Positions 52,831-62,828 of a stretch of DNA of 64,000 bases are shown piece by piece. How positions within the stretch are numbered: the first letter of the stretch is position 1; each line of letters starts with the position of its first letter. The translations under genes and the position numbers were made by a program. Source of the DNA: Calothrix sp. NIES-2098 (GTDB taxonomy: Bacteria > Cyanobacteriota > Cyanobacteriia > Cyanobacteriales > Nostocaceae); assembly GCA_002368175.1 (NCBI GenBank), contig AP018172.1, positions 3,966,001 to 4,030,000 on the forward strand, in the 5' to 3' direction. The notes under the pieces were generated by a model that did not search any database, had not been told where the DNA came from, and was given only the letters and a program-made list of their open reading frames with translations.

Positions 52831-53859
52831 ATGGAAGCTGTAAATGTGTCGAACAATTTAAGGTTGAAAAGACGGCAAGGTATCAATCTTGTAGCGGCAG
52901 AATTGGTAGAAATAAAGCCTCTGTTTGCCAATCGTACTTTACCCATGTTATGTCAACCAATTGTAGAAGGTGTCAATTTATCGACGTGGGCAGTTAATAA
53001 TCAAGAATTAATTAATACAAATTTACTTTGGCATGGAGGTATACTATTTCGGAATTTTTCAGTTAAAGAAATTGCAGAATTTGAAAATTTTATCCAGGTT
53101 GTTTCCGGAGATTTATTAGAATACCGCGATCGCTCTTCTCCTCGGAGTGCAATTCAAGGTAAAATCTACACATCTACTGACTATCCGGCTGACCAAAGTA
53201 TTTTTCTGCATAGTGAAAACTCCTACGCTGCTAGTTGGCCTTTAAAGATTTTCTTTCACTGCGTCACGCCAGCACAACAAAGTGGTGAAACTCCCATTGC
53301 AGATACGCGGAGATTATTCCAAAAGATTAACCCAAAAATTTGCGATCGCTTCATTGAAAAAGGCGTGATGTACATCCGTAACTTTGGTGATGGTTTTGGT
53401 TTACCTTGGCAAACCGTATTTCAAACCGAAAACCCAGCCGAAGTAGAAGAATTTTGCCATAGCAATAATATTGAATTTGAGTGGAAACCAGGAAATCGCT
53501 TGCGAACTCGTAGCACTAGACAAGCAGTGGCTACACATCCTAAAACTGGTGAAACTGTTTGGTTTAATCATGCAGCTTTCTTTCATGTCACTACTTTAGA
53601 TACCAAAATTCGCACTGCATTGTTAGCAGAATTTTCAGAAGCAGATTTGCCACACAATACCTATTACGGTGATGCTTCGCCAATTGAAATTGAAGTTTTA
53701 GATGCAATTCGTAGCGTCTATCAACAAGAAACTGTAATTTTTCCTTGGCAAGCTGGAGATATTTTAATGCTCGATAATATGCTGACAGCGCACGGAAGAC
53801 ATCCATTTATCGGCAAGCGAAAAGTTGTAGTCGGAATGTCAGAAATCTTCAGCAATTAA
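52831..53859 (+). CDS. Stand-alone Fe(II)/2-oxoglutarate dioxygenase, probable Asp beta-hydroxylase (TauD/SyrP-like)
   Basis: Expected to hydroxylate the beta-carbon of carrier-bound aspartate, producing an iron-chelating beta-hydroxyaspartate. The 342 residues show the iron triad His127-x-Glu129 (FLHSENSY) and His321 (AHGRHPF). Arg330 (GKRKVVV) is the likely 2-oxoglutarate anchor. The family's HGGILFRNF and YPADQSIFLH are present. The next NRPS begins with an interface-like domain followed by an Asp-specific A domain, the expected partner. It is homologous to the C-terminal domain of that same NRPS (residues about 2620-2936). Confidence 0.87.
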   Translation: MEAVNVSNNLRLKRRQGINLVAAELVEIKPLFANRTLPMLCQPIVEGVNLSTWAVNNQELINTNLLWHGGILFRNFSVKEIAEFENFIQVVSGDLLEYRDRSSPRSAIQGKIYTSTDYPADQSIFLHSENSYAASWPLKIFFHCVTPAQQSGETPIADTRRLFQKINPKICDRFIEKGVMYIRNFGDGFGLPWQTVFQTENPAEVEEFCHSNNIEFEWKPGNRLRTRSTRQAVATHPKTGETVWFNHAAFFHVTTLDTKIRTALLAEFSEADLPHNTYYGDASPIEIEVLDAIRSVYQQETVIFPWQAGDILMLDNMLTAHGRHPFIGKRKVVVGMSEIFSN

Positions 53860-53890
53860 TAGAATTAGTATCTAGTACGGAGAATTATTC

Positions 53891-56800
53891 ATGTTGCAAG
53901 AAATGCAAGGTTTTCGCCTGTCACCTCAACAAAAACATTTATGGCAATTACAAGAAGTTAATAGCCTTCCCTATCGTTGCCAATGTGCTGTTTTAATTAC
54001 AGGCATTATAGATATCAACATCTTAAAGCAAGCCTTAGAAAAAGTTGTTCTTCGCCATGAAATACTCCGGACTAACTTTTATTGCTTGCCAGGAATGTCT
54101 ATTCCATTACAAGTAATTACAAATAACAATATTACTTGGGGCGAAAACTACGACTTTAGCATTTATAACCAACAACAACAAGCAGAATTATTAACCAATG
54201 TATTTGAGCAGTTACACCAACGGCCATTGAATTTACAACATGGTTGTCAGTTAAATTTATCTTTAGTAACTTTATCTGTAGAAAAATATATTCTATTTAT
54301 ATCTTTACCTGCCCTTTGTGCAGACGCAGCATCGCTAAATATTTTAGTGCGAGAAATCAACCAGTCTTATACAGCTTGTCTTCACGGAAAAGTACTAGAC
54401 AACGAACCACTACAATATGCAGATTTAGCTGAATGGCAAAATGAACTATTAGAAGGAGAGGATACCGCAGCAGGGAGAGACTATTGGCGTCAACAAAATT
54501 TTGCTGCGTTAGCAAGTTTAAAGCTACCTTGGGAACAACAAAATGCTTTAAAAGAACGATTTCAGCCGCAACGAGAGTCTATCGCTATTAATTCAGAGTT
54601 ATTCACAAAATTAGAAATATTTGCTCAAGAATATAACACTTCAATATTTAAAATTTTATTAACTAGCTGGCAGATTTTAGTCTGGCGGATTACTCAACAA
54701 TCTGATGTAATGATTGGCATTGGTTGTGATGGTCGTAACTATGAAGAATTAGCAGATGCTATAGGTTTATTTGCTAAATATTTACCCCTGAGTACTCAGT
54801 TAAGTGAAGAAAATACATTTTTAGAACAATTATCTCAAAATAATCTAACTGAAATCTTTAAATATCAAAATTATTTTAGCTGGGATATTATAGCAGATTC
54901 AAACTCAATAAATTTAAATTTCTTTCCATTATGCTTTGAGTTTATAGAACAATCTGCCAAATATGTTAGTAGCGATATTGAATTTTCAATTTATCAACAA
55001 AAATCTTGCATTGACCAATTTAAAATTAAACTGAGATGCCAGCATGATAACAATCAATTAGTTGTAGAATTTGACTATGATTCAACCTTATTTGAAGTCA
55101 AATATATTAAGGTTTTAGCTAGACAATTTAAAAACATAGTATCTAGTGCGATCGCTCATCCGCAATTACCCATCAATCAGCTAGGAATTAATAGCGAGAT
55201 TGAAATAAAACAGCTACTTTACGAAAACAACAATACCCAGCAAGATTACTCTAAAAATTTACTCATTCACCAAATATTTGAGGCACAAGTACAAAAAACA
55301 CCTAATCAAATTGCTGTAGTTTGTGAACAGGAACAATTAACATATCAACAACTCAATCAAAGAGCAAATCAATTAGCTCATTACTTGCAAAAGCAGGGAG
55401 TGCGATCGGAAACGCTTGTAGGAATTTGCTTAGAGCGTTCTATTGATATGATTGTTAGTATTTTAGGTATTCTCAAAGCTGGTGGCGCATACATACCCTT
55501 AGATCCAGGGATTCCACCTAAAAATCTAGCCTCACGTTTAGAAGATATCCAAGCCTCATTTTTGGTTACTAATCATTGTGTAGCGAATAGATTGGCAGAA
55601 GTAGTAGATCGAGAAAAGCTGCAAGTCATTAGTTTAAATGCACAATGGCAAATAATTTCTCATGAAAGTGATATTAATCTTAGTAGCAATGTCAACAATT
55701 ATCATTTAGCTTATATATTATTTACCTCCGGTTCTACAGGCAAACCCAAAGGTGTTGCTATTGAACATCAACAAATACTTAATTATATTCATGCCATTAT
55801 TGATAGGTTAAACTTACCGACCAATTCCACCTACAATTTTGCATTAGTTTCCACCCTTGCCGCAGATTTAGGCAATACCGTTCTCTTCCCTGCTCTTTGC
55901 ACAGGAGGATGTCTACATATCATCTCCTATGATTGCGCTACCGATCCAGTTTTATTTACAGAATATTGTCAAAAATATCCGATAGATTGCCTCAAAATTG
56001 TTCCTTCTCACCTTAACTCCCTTCTACTATCTCCTAAACCTGAATCTGTCCTACCTCGCCAAAAACTAATTTTAGGTGGTGAAGCTGCTAACTGGCAATT
56101 AATTGAGAAAATTCGCCAGTATACTCCTAATTGCCAAATATTTAACCATTATGGCCCCACAGAAAGCACTGTTGGCGTACTTACTTATTTAATTACAGAG
56201 ATAAATTTAACAACACAAACAGTACCTCTAGGTAAACCACTTGCTAACACACAAGTTTATATTTTGGACAATAACTTACAGTTAACTCCTATAGGAATTA
56301 AAGGCGAAATATATATCGGTGGTGCAGGTTTAGCTAGATGCTATATGCAGCATCCTGAACTAACTTCGGAAAAATTTATTCCTCATCCTTTTAGCGATGA
56401 ACCAGGAGCAAGACTGTATAAAACAGGCGATATAGGACGTTATTTGCCTGGTGGCACAGTTGAATTTATCGGACGTAGCGATTATCAAGTTAAAATTCGT
56501 GGTTTCCGCATTGAATTAGCAGAAATTGAAGCCACATTAACTCAATATCCTCAAGTGCGAGAAGCTGTAGTCGTAGTGCAAGAAAGTGAAACTGGAGATA
56601 AACGATTAATAGCTTATTTAGTTCCTGCTAACTCAGAAGCAATAAATTTGAATGCTCTAAATAGCTTTTTGCAGGACAACTTACCTAATTATATGTTACC
56701 CGCTAACTTTGCTATTTTAGAAGCTTTACCCCTAACTGCTAATGGTAAAGTGAATCGTCAAGCATTACCTGCACCAGAAGAATTATCACAACAAACAAAA

Positions 56801-59800
56801 GCTGACATTACTGCACCAAGAACCCTAGTTGAAGAAGTATTAGCGGGAATATGGATAAAAATTCTTGGAGTACAACAAGTAGGAATTGCAGAAAACTTCT
56901 TTGAATTAGGCGGACACTCCCTGTTAGCTACACAAGTAATATCGCACATACGAGAAGCTTTTCAGGTTGAATTACCTCTACGCAGTTTGTTTGAGTCGCC
57001 AACATTAGCTAAACTGGCACAACGTGTAGAAGTAGCACTCAGAGAGGGACAACAACTAGCAACTTTACCCATTAAGAAAGTTACACGAGAAGATAGTTTA
57101 CCATTGTCCTTTGCTCAACAAAGACTCTGGTTTTTTGATCAATTACAACCAGGAATTCCTGTTTATAATCTCTCCAGGGCGGTGAGACTACAAGGACAAC
57201 TTAATCTTGTAGCATTAGAACAAAGTTTTAATGAAATTATCCGGCGTCATGAAGCATTACGTACTGCTTTTATCAGCGTAGATGGTGAACCAAAACAGGT
57301 AATTATTCCGGAAGTTAGTATTAAATTATCTGCAATCGATTTACAGAATTTACCACCAGAAGAACGGGAAGCAGAAACAAAATGCTGGGAGAGAATTCAA
57401 GCACAATATGCTTTTGATTTAACTACCGCACCATTATTAAATGTTTTACTATTGCAACTAGCAGAACAAGAGTATGTATTGCTGTTCACAATACATCACA
57501 TTGTTGCTGATGGTTGGTCAGCAGGAGTAATTATTCAAGAATTAGCCGCCTTTTATGAGTCTTTCTGCACGGGTAAATCTTGTGAATTATCCGATTTACA
57601 TATTCAATATGCAGATTTTGCATTTTGGCAAAGAACGCAATTACAGAAAGAAATCTTTACTGCTCAGATGGATTATTGGAAGCAACAATTAAGTGGCGAT
57701 TTGCCAATATTAGAGCTTCCTGTAGCTAAACCACGCCCGAAACAGCAAATTTTTGTTGGTAGAAAGCAGACATTTGCATTGTCTCCAGAGTTGATAAAGA
57801 AGCTCAAAGCATTAAGTCAAAAGCAAAATGTAACACTGTTTATGACTTTATTAGCAGCGTTTCAAACTCTGCTTTATCGTTATACCGGACAGTCAGATAT
57901 TTTAATAGGTTCGCCTATTGCTAACCGTAACCGCAAGGAAATAGAAGGTTTAATTGGCTTTTTTGTCAATACTTTAGTGCTGCGAACTCAAGTCAAGGAT
58001 AATTTGAGTTTTACTGATTTGTTAAAACAAGTTAAGGAAGTAACATTAGGAGCATATACTCATCAGGATTTACCATTTGAATTATTAGTAGAAGAATTAC
58101 AAACACAACGTAGCCTCAGTCATAGCCCTTTATTTCAAATCGCATTTGCTCTTCAAAATGCACCAGTAGAGGAATTGCAACTTACGGGATTAAATCTTAT
58201 TCAAACCGATGTAGATACAGAAACATCCAAATTTGATTTAACCTTATTTTTAACAGAGAAAAATCAAGATTTAATGGCAATATGGGAATATAACACCGAT
58301 TTGTTTGATGCTGATACTATTTCCAGAATTCAAGGGCATTTTCAGACATTACTAGAGGGGGTTGTAGCCAATCCAGAACAAACTTTATCTCATCTACCGC
58401 TTTTAAATCATGCAGAATTACAGCAATTATTGCTAGCCAGTAACAATACAGAATTTGAGTTACCATTAGTTTGTATTCATCAATTATTTGCAGATCAAGT
58501 AGAGAAAACACCCAATAATATTGCGGTAGTATTTGAAGAGCAAAAGTTGACTTATCAAGAACTCAATCAAAGAGCTAATCAACTCGCTCATTATTTGCAA
58601 AAATTGGGAGTAGGGCCAGAAATAGTAGTAGGAATTTGTGTAGAGCGTTCGTCGAAGACGTTGCCGAAGGCATCGCTCTTCACGATCATCGGTATTTTAG
58701 CAATTCTCAAAGCAGGCGGCGCTTATCTCCCCCTCGATCCAGCCTATCCCCAAGAAAGGTTAGGCTATATGTTAGCAGATACCCAAGTCTCAATACTTTT
58801 AACTCAAAAACATCTATTAGACACATTACCTGCACATAGCGCCCAAATTCTCTGTCTAGACGCAGACGAAAATTTATTCATCGCGCACAGCACAGCTAAC
58901 CCAATTAGCAATGCTACATCTGAAAACTTAGCTTATGTAATTTACACCTCTGGTTCTACAGGTCAACCCAAAGGTGTGTTAATCAACCATAGTAATGTTG
59001 TGCGTCTGTTTGCGGCGGTACAGCCTTGGTACAACTTCCATCAACAGGATGTCTGGACGCTGTTTCATTCCTATGCTTTTGATTTCTCAGTTTGGGAAAT
59101 TTGGGGTGCTTTACTTTATGGTGGAAAGCTTGTTATTGTACCTTACTGGATTAGCAGATCCCCCGAAGCTTTTTATCAATTATTGGCTAAAGAACAAGTT
59201 ACAGTTTTAAATCAAACTCCCTCCGCATTTCGTCAACTCATTCAAGTAGAAGAATCTGCTAGTGAGACTGAAAATTTAAATCTGCGTTTAGTGATTTTTG
59301 GTGGTGAAGCTTTAGATATTCAAAGTTTGCAGCCTTGGTTTGCTCGTCATGGCGATCGCTCCCCTCAATTGGTGAATATGTATGGAATTACAGAAACCAC
59401 CGTCCACGTTACTTATCGCCCCCTAACTCTAGCTGATTTGGATATAACAGCTAGTGTCATTGGTCAGCCAATTCCTGATTTACAAGTGTATTTGTTAGAT
59501 AAAAATCAGCAACCAGTACCTATTGGCGTTCCTGGGGAAATGTACATTGGTGGTGCTGGTTTAGCTCGTGGTTATCTCAATCTTCCAGATATTACCCAAG
59601 AGAGGTTTATTGCTCATCCTTTTAGCAATCAACCCAACACGCGACTTTATAAGTCTGGTGATTTAGCTCGCTATTTACCTAACGGTGACATTGAATATTT
59701 AGGACGCATCGATCGCCAGGTAAAACTGCGAGGATTTCGCATTGAAATTGCGGAAATTGAGGCAACAATTCATCAACATCCAAAAATCAGAGAAGCTGTA

Positions 59801-62701
59801 GTTATAGTTAGAGAAGACAGACAGAATCATAAACGCCTGGTGGCTTATATAGTTTTCAAATCAACGGATATTTCTATAGGTGATGTACGTGATTTTGTAA
59901 AAACAAAATTACCAGATTATATGATACCTAGTGCCTTTGTGATGTTAGAAAAATTTCCTCTAACAGCTAATGGCAAAATCGATATTCACGCCTTACCTGA
60001 GCCGGAGACAATACAACTATCAGAAACAAATATTTCCCTAAATCTAACTCCAGTACAAGAAATACTTGTTGGGATTTGGGCAGATATTTTAGGTATTGAA
60101 GAAGTAGGTATTGATGCCAACTTCTTTGAGATAGGCGGACATTCTTTATTAGCAACTCAAGTTGTTTCTCGGATTCGCAAAACTTTAGAACTGGATATAT
60201 CGCTTCAAAGTTTATTTGAATTTCCTACTATTGCAGAACTAGCTAAAAATATTCAACAAGCCAGCGATCGGAGTGCTGCTGCAATTACTCCTGTTGCTCG
60301 CGATCGCAATTTACCGCTATCCTTTGCCCAAGCTAGATTATGGTTACTGGAACAGCTTAACCCTGATAGTGGTATTTATAATATGCCCGCAGCAGTTCGC
60401 CTTGTAGGTGAGTTGAATATAGAGGCTTTAGAAGAAAGCATTAATGAAATTATTCGCCGTCATGAAGTTTTACGTACTATCTTTGTTTTAGATAATGGGG
60501 AACCAATACAAGTAATTACTCCCGATGTACAGATCAAAATACCTGTAGTTGACTTGCGAGAATTAACGCCAGCTGAACAAGAAGCAGAAATTCAGCGTTT
60601 AAGTCTAGAAGAATTCCACTGTCCCTTTGATTTTAGTCAAGCACCGTTGCTTAGATGCAAACTATTGCAAGTAGACGAGCAAGAAAAAATTTTACTATTC
60701 ACCATCCATCATATTGTGTTTGATGCTTGGTCAATGGGTGTATTAATTCGGGAATTAGCAGCACTATACACCGCTTTTGTTGCTGGGGAAGCCTCTGTTT
60801 TACCAGCATTACCCATTCAGTATGCAGACTTTGCAGTTTGGCAACGTCAACACTTGCAAGGTGCAAGACGAGAAGCTTTACTCACCTACTGGAAGCAGCA
60901 ATTAGCAAACTTACCTGTACTGCAACTACCCACAACCCGTCCCCGTGCAGAGGTGAAAACTAACCGAGGTGCTAGTCATAATTTTGTGATACCTGCGTCA
61001 GTAGTGCAAGAAGTGAAATTGCTTTCTCAACAAGCAGGTGTAACTTTATTTATGACGCTGCTGGCAAATTTTAAAATCTTACTGCAACGTTATAGCGATC
61101 GAGATGATATTGTTGTTGGTACTGACGTTGCCAACCGCAATCAAGCAGAAATCGAACAATTAATCGGCTTTTTTATCAACTTATTAGTCTTACGTACCAA
61201 CTTAAGCGGAAATCCTACCTTCCTAGAATTATTACAACGGATTCGCACTCAAACATTAGCCGCTTACGCTCATCAAGATTTACCTTTTGACGAGTTAGTT
61301 AGGGAATTACAACCGGAACGTCAGGTAAGTAACACAGTTCCATTATTCCAAGTGTTATTCGTCCTACAGAATACACCAACTTCAGCCTTAGAATTACCTG
61401 GACTTACCTTAAATTTATTACCAATTGAAAGCAGAAATGCCAGATTTGATTTAGCCTTATTTCTTGAAGAAAGCGAGCAAGGTATAAAAGGTAAATGGCA
61501 ATATAATGCTGATTTATTTACCACAGATACTATCGTGAGTTTGACAAATCACTGGCAAACATTACTCAACAGTATTATTCAACAACCTCAAAGCCATATT
61601 AATACATTAGAAATGCTCACAGCAGCCGAAAAAGCAGAACAAACTATGCAAAAACAGGAGCGTAAAGCAGCTAAAAGACAAAAATTTATGACTATTGCTC
61701 CTCAAGCAGTGAGTCTGTCGGTAGAGCAGTTAATTAAGACAAGTTATCTCCAAGAAGAATTAAAATTTCCTCTCGTCATTCAGCCTAATAGTGCAGAAAT
61801 TGACATAATATCGTGGGCTGAGAATAATCGAGAATATTTAGAAACAGAATTATTTAAACATGGAGCAATTTTATTTAGAGATTTTAATGTACAATCTGTT
61901 TTAGAGTTTGAAAATTTCGCTCAAACAATTTGTCCCAACTTATTTGCTGAATATGGCGACTTACCCCGCACTGGTGAAGGTGGTAAAGTTTATGGTTCTA
62001 CTCCTTACCCAGCAGATAAAGCTATCCTTTTCCATAATGAAAGCTCTCATTTACATTGCTTCCCCTTAAAGATTTGGTTTTACTGCGTTCAGCCTGCTGT
62101 TGAAGGTGGAGAAACGCCAATTGTTGACTGTCGTAAAGCTTATCAATTACTCAGCCCTCAATTGCGAGAAAAATTAGCCGCTAAACAGCTAATGTATGTG
62201 AGAAATTTTACAACAGGTTTAGATGTAAGTTGGCAGAACTTCTTCCAAACTACAGATAAAAACGATGTAGAAAATTACTGTCGTCAAGCCGGAATAGAGT
62301 TTGAATGGTATGATAATAATGGCTTAGTAACTCGACAAATTCGTCCAGCTTTAGCAGTACATCCCAAAACTGGCGAATCTGTATTTTTTAACCAAATTCA
62401 ATTACACCATATCTCCTACTTAGATGCAGACGTTCGAGAATCACTGCTATCTATATTTGGTGAGTCAAAATTACCCCGTAACGTTTATTTTGGTGATGGG
62501 ACACCAATTACAGCAGCAGAAATTGCCGAAATTAATACAGTATATCAGCGATCGCACGTTAGCTTTCCTTGGCAAGAAGGCGACATTATCATGCTAGATA
62601 ATATGCTGGCTGCTCACGGCAGAAATCCCTTTGTGGGAGCGCGTAAAATCGTTGTAGTAATGGGTGAAATGACTAATGGTAAAGATATCAATACTCCCTA
62701 A
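53891..62701 (+). CDS. NRPS: interface-like C - A(Asp) - PCP - C - A(Thr) - PCP - C - fused Asp beta-hydroxylase
   Basis: A 2936-residue two-module synthetase. Residues 1-435: a condensation-like domain whose active site is degenerate (LPALCAD at 139-145). A1 (about 455-975): specificity residues read by alignment to GrsA are D-L-T-K-I-G-H-V-G-(K), the Asp code. PCP1: Ser1010. C2: intact HHIVADG (His1202-Asp1207). A2 (about 1526-2035): code D-F-W-N-I-G-M-V-H-(K), Thr. PCP2: Ser2085. C3: HHIVFDA (2273-2279), with Ala for Gly. C-terminal hydroxylase: His2715-x-Glu2717, His2909 and Arg2918. GGAG lies 8 bp before the ATG. No thioesterase is fused. The chain continues on the next NRPS. Confidence 0.93.
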   Translation: MLQEMQGFRLSPQQKHLWQLQEVNSLPYRCQCAVLITGIIDINILKQALEKVVLRHEILRTNFYCLPGMSIPLQVITNNNITWGENYDFSIYNQQQQAELLTNVFEQLHQRPLNLQHGCQLNLSLVTLSVEKYILFISLPALCADAASLNILVREINQSYTACLHGKVLDNEPLQYADLAEWQNELLEGEDTAAGRDYWRQQNFAALASLKLPWEQQNALKERFQPQRESIAINSELFTKLEIFAQEYNTSIFKILLTSWQILVWRITQQSDVMIGIGCDGRNYEELADAIGLFAKYLPLSTQLSEENTFLEQLSQNNLTEIFKYQNYFSWDIIADSNSINLNFFPLCFEFIEQSAKYVSSDIEFSIYQQKSCIDQFKIKLRCQHDNNQLVVEFDYDSTLFEVKYIKVLARQFKNIVSSAIAHPQLPINQLGINSEIEIKQLLYENNNTQQDYSKNLLIHQIFEAQVQKTPNQIAVVCEQEQLTYQQLNQRANQLAHYLQKQGVRSETLVGICLERSIDMIVSILGILKAGGAYIPLDPGIPPKNLASRLEDIQASFLVTNHCVANRLAEVVDREKLQVISLNAQWQIISHESDINLSSNVNNYHLAYILFTSGSTGKPKGVAIEHQQILNYIHAIIDRLNLPTNSTYNFALVSTLAADLGNTVLFPALCTGGCLHIISYDCATDPVLFTEYCQKYPIDCLKIVPSHLNSLLLSPKPESVLPRQKLILGGEAANWQLIEKIRQYTPNCQIFNHYGPTESTVGVLTYLITEINLTTQTVPLGKPLANTQVYILDNNLQLTPIGIKGEIYIGGAGLARCYMQHPELTSEKFIPHPFSDEPGARLYKTGDIGRYLPGGTVEFIGRSDYQVKIRGFRIELAEIEATLTQYPQVREAVVVVQESETGDKRLIAYLVPANSEAINLNALNSFLQDNLPNYMLPANFAILEALPLTANGKVNRQALPAPEELSQQTKADITAPRTLVEEVLAGIWIKILGVQQVGIAENFFELGGHSLLATQVISHIREAFQVELPLRSLFESPTLAKLAQRVEVALREGQQLATLPIKKVTREDSLPLSFAQQRLWFFDQLQPGIPVYNLSRAVRLQGQLNLVALEQSFNEIIRRHEALRTAFISVDGEPKQVIIPEVSIKLSAIDLQNLPPEEREAETKCWERIQAQYAFDLTTAPLLNVLLLQLAEQEYVLLFTIHHIVADGWSAGVIIQELAAFYESFCTGKSCELSDLHIQYADFAFWQRTQLQKEIFTAQMDYWKQQLSGDLPILELPVAKPRPKQQIFVGRKQTFALSPELIKKLKALSQKQNVTLFMTLLAAFQTLLYRYTGQSDILIGSPIANRNRKEIEGLIGFFVNTLVLRTQVKDNLSFTDLLKQVKEVTLGAYTHQDLPFELLVEELQTQRSLSHSPLFQIAFALQNAPVEELQLTGLNLIQTDVDTETSKFDLTLFLTEKNQDLMAIWEYNTDLFDADTISRIQGHFQTLLEGVVANPEQTLSHLPLLNHAELQQLLLASNNTEFELPLVCIHQLFADQVEKTPNNIAVVFEEQKLTYQELNQRANQLAHYLQKLGVGPEIVVGICVERSSKTLPKASLFTIIGILAILKAGGAYLPLDPAYPQERLGYMLADTQVSILLTQKHLLDTLPAHSAQILCLDADENLFIAHSTANPISNATSENLAYVIYTSGSTGQPKGVLINHSNVVRLFAAVQPWYNFHQQDVWTLFHSYAFDFSVWEIWGALLYGGKLVIVPYWISRSPEAFYQLLAKEQVTVLNQTPSAFRQLIQVEESASETENLNLRLVIFGGEALDIQSLQPWFARHGDRSPQLVNMYGITETTVHVTYRPLTLADLDITASVIGQPIPDLQVYLLDKNQQPVPIGVPGEMYIGGAGLARGYLNLPDITQERFIAHPFSNQPNTRLYKSGDLARYLPNGDIEYLGRIDRQVKLRGFRIEIAEIEATIHQHPKIREAVVIVREDRQNHKRLVAYIVFKSTDISIGDVRDFVKTKLPDYMIPSAFVMLEKFPLTANGKIDIHALPEPETIQLSETNISLNLTPVQEILVGIWADILGIEEVGIDANFFEIGGHSLLATQVVSRIRKTLELDISLQSLFEFPTIAELAKNIQQASDRSAAAITPVARDRNLPLSFAQARLWLLEQLNPDSGIYNMPAAVRLVGELNIEALEESINEIIRRHEVLRTIFVLDNGEPIQVITPDVQIKIPVVDLRELTPAEQEAEIQRLSLEEFHCPFDFSQAPLLRCKLLQVDEQEKILLFTIHHIVFDAWSMGVLIRELAALYTAFVAGEASVLPALPIQYADFAVWQRQHLQGARREALLTYWKQQLANLPVLQLPTTRPRAEVKTNRGASHNFVIPASVVQEVKLLSQQAGVTLFMTLLANFKILLQRYSDRDDIVVGTDVANRNQAEIEQLIGFFINLLVLRTNLSGNPTFLELLQRIRTQTLAAYAHQDLPFDELVRELQPERQVSNTVPLFQVLFVLQNTPTSALELPGLTLNLLPIESRNARFDLALFLEESEQGIKGKWQYNADLFTTDTIVSLTNHWQTLLNSIIQQPQSHINTLEMLTAAEKAEQTMQKQERKAAKRQKFMTIAPQAVSLSVEQLIKTSYLQEELKFPLVIQPNSAEIDIISWAENNREYLETELFKHGAILFRDFNVQSVLEFENFAQTICPNLFAEYGDLPRTGEGGKVYGSTPYPADKAILFHNESSHLHCFPLKIWFYCVQPAVEGGETPIVDCRKAYQLLSPQLREKLAAKQLMYVRNFTTGLDVSWQNFFQTTDKNDVENYCRQAGIEFEWYDNNGLVTRQIRPALAVHPKTGESVFFNQIQLHHISYLDADVRESLLSIFGESKLPRNVYFGDGTPITAAEIAEINTVYQRSHVSFPWQEGDIIMLDNMLAAHGRNPFVGARKIVVVMGEMTNGKDINTP
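58643..58678 (+). repeat. Small dispersed-repeat-like palindromic insertion inside A2
   Basis: A 36-bp palindrome-rich stretch (outer arms GAGCG and CGCTC; inner hairpins TTCG-CGAA and GCCGAAGGC) interrupts the sequence encoding CVERS...GILAILKAGG. The protein has SSKTLPKASLFTI where A domains normally have about five residues. The frame is kept. It resembles the very small mobile repeats (SDRs) of Nostoc. Confidence 0.55.
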
Positions 62702-62731
62702 AATATAAAACTCTGCGTTTGCTCTGTCTTG

Positions 62732-62790
62732 AAAAGTTGAGCCACTTGCTTGTGGGGGTTCCCACAAATCCTGCTTTGAGAAACTTTTCG
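62732..62790. repeat. Imperfect hairpin in the spacer between two NRPS genes
   Basis: Outer arms AAAAGTT and AACTTTT enclose a perfect inner stem TTGTGGG-GGTT-CCCACAA (62750-62767). It lies in the 127-bp gap between NRPS genes, so it may affect read-through or mRNA stability; it could also be just a dispersed palindromic repeat. Confidence 0.45.
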
Positions 62791-62828
62791 CTACGCTTTC
62801 CTCTGCGTTAAAATACTCCTCACTCAAT

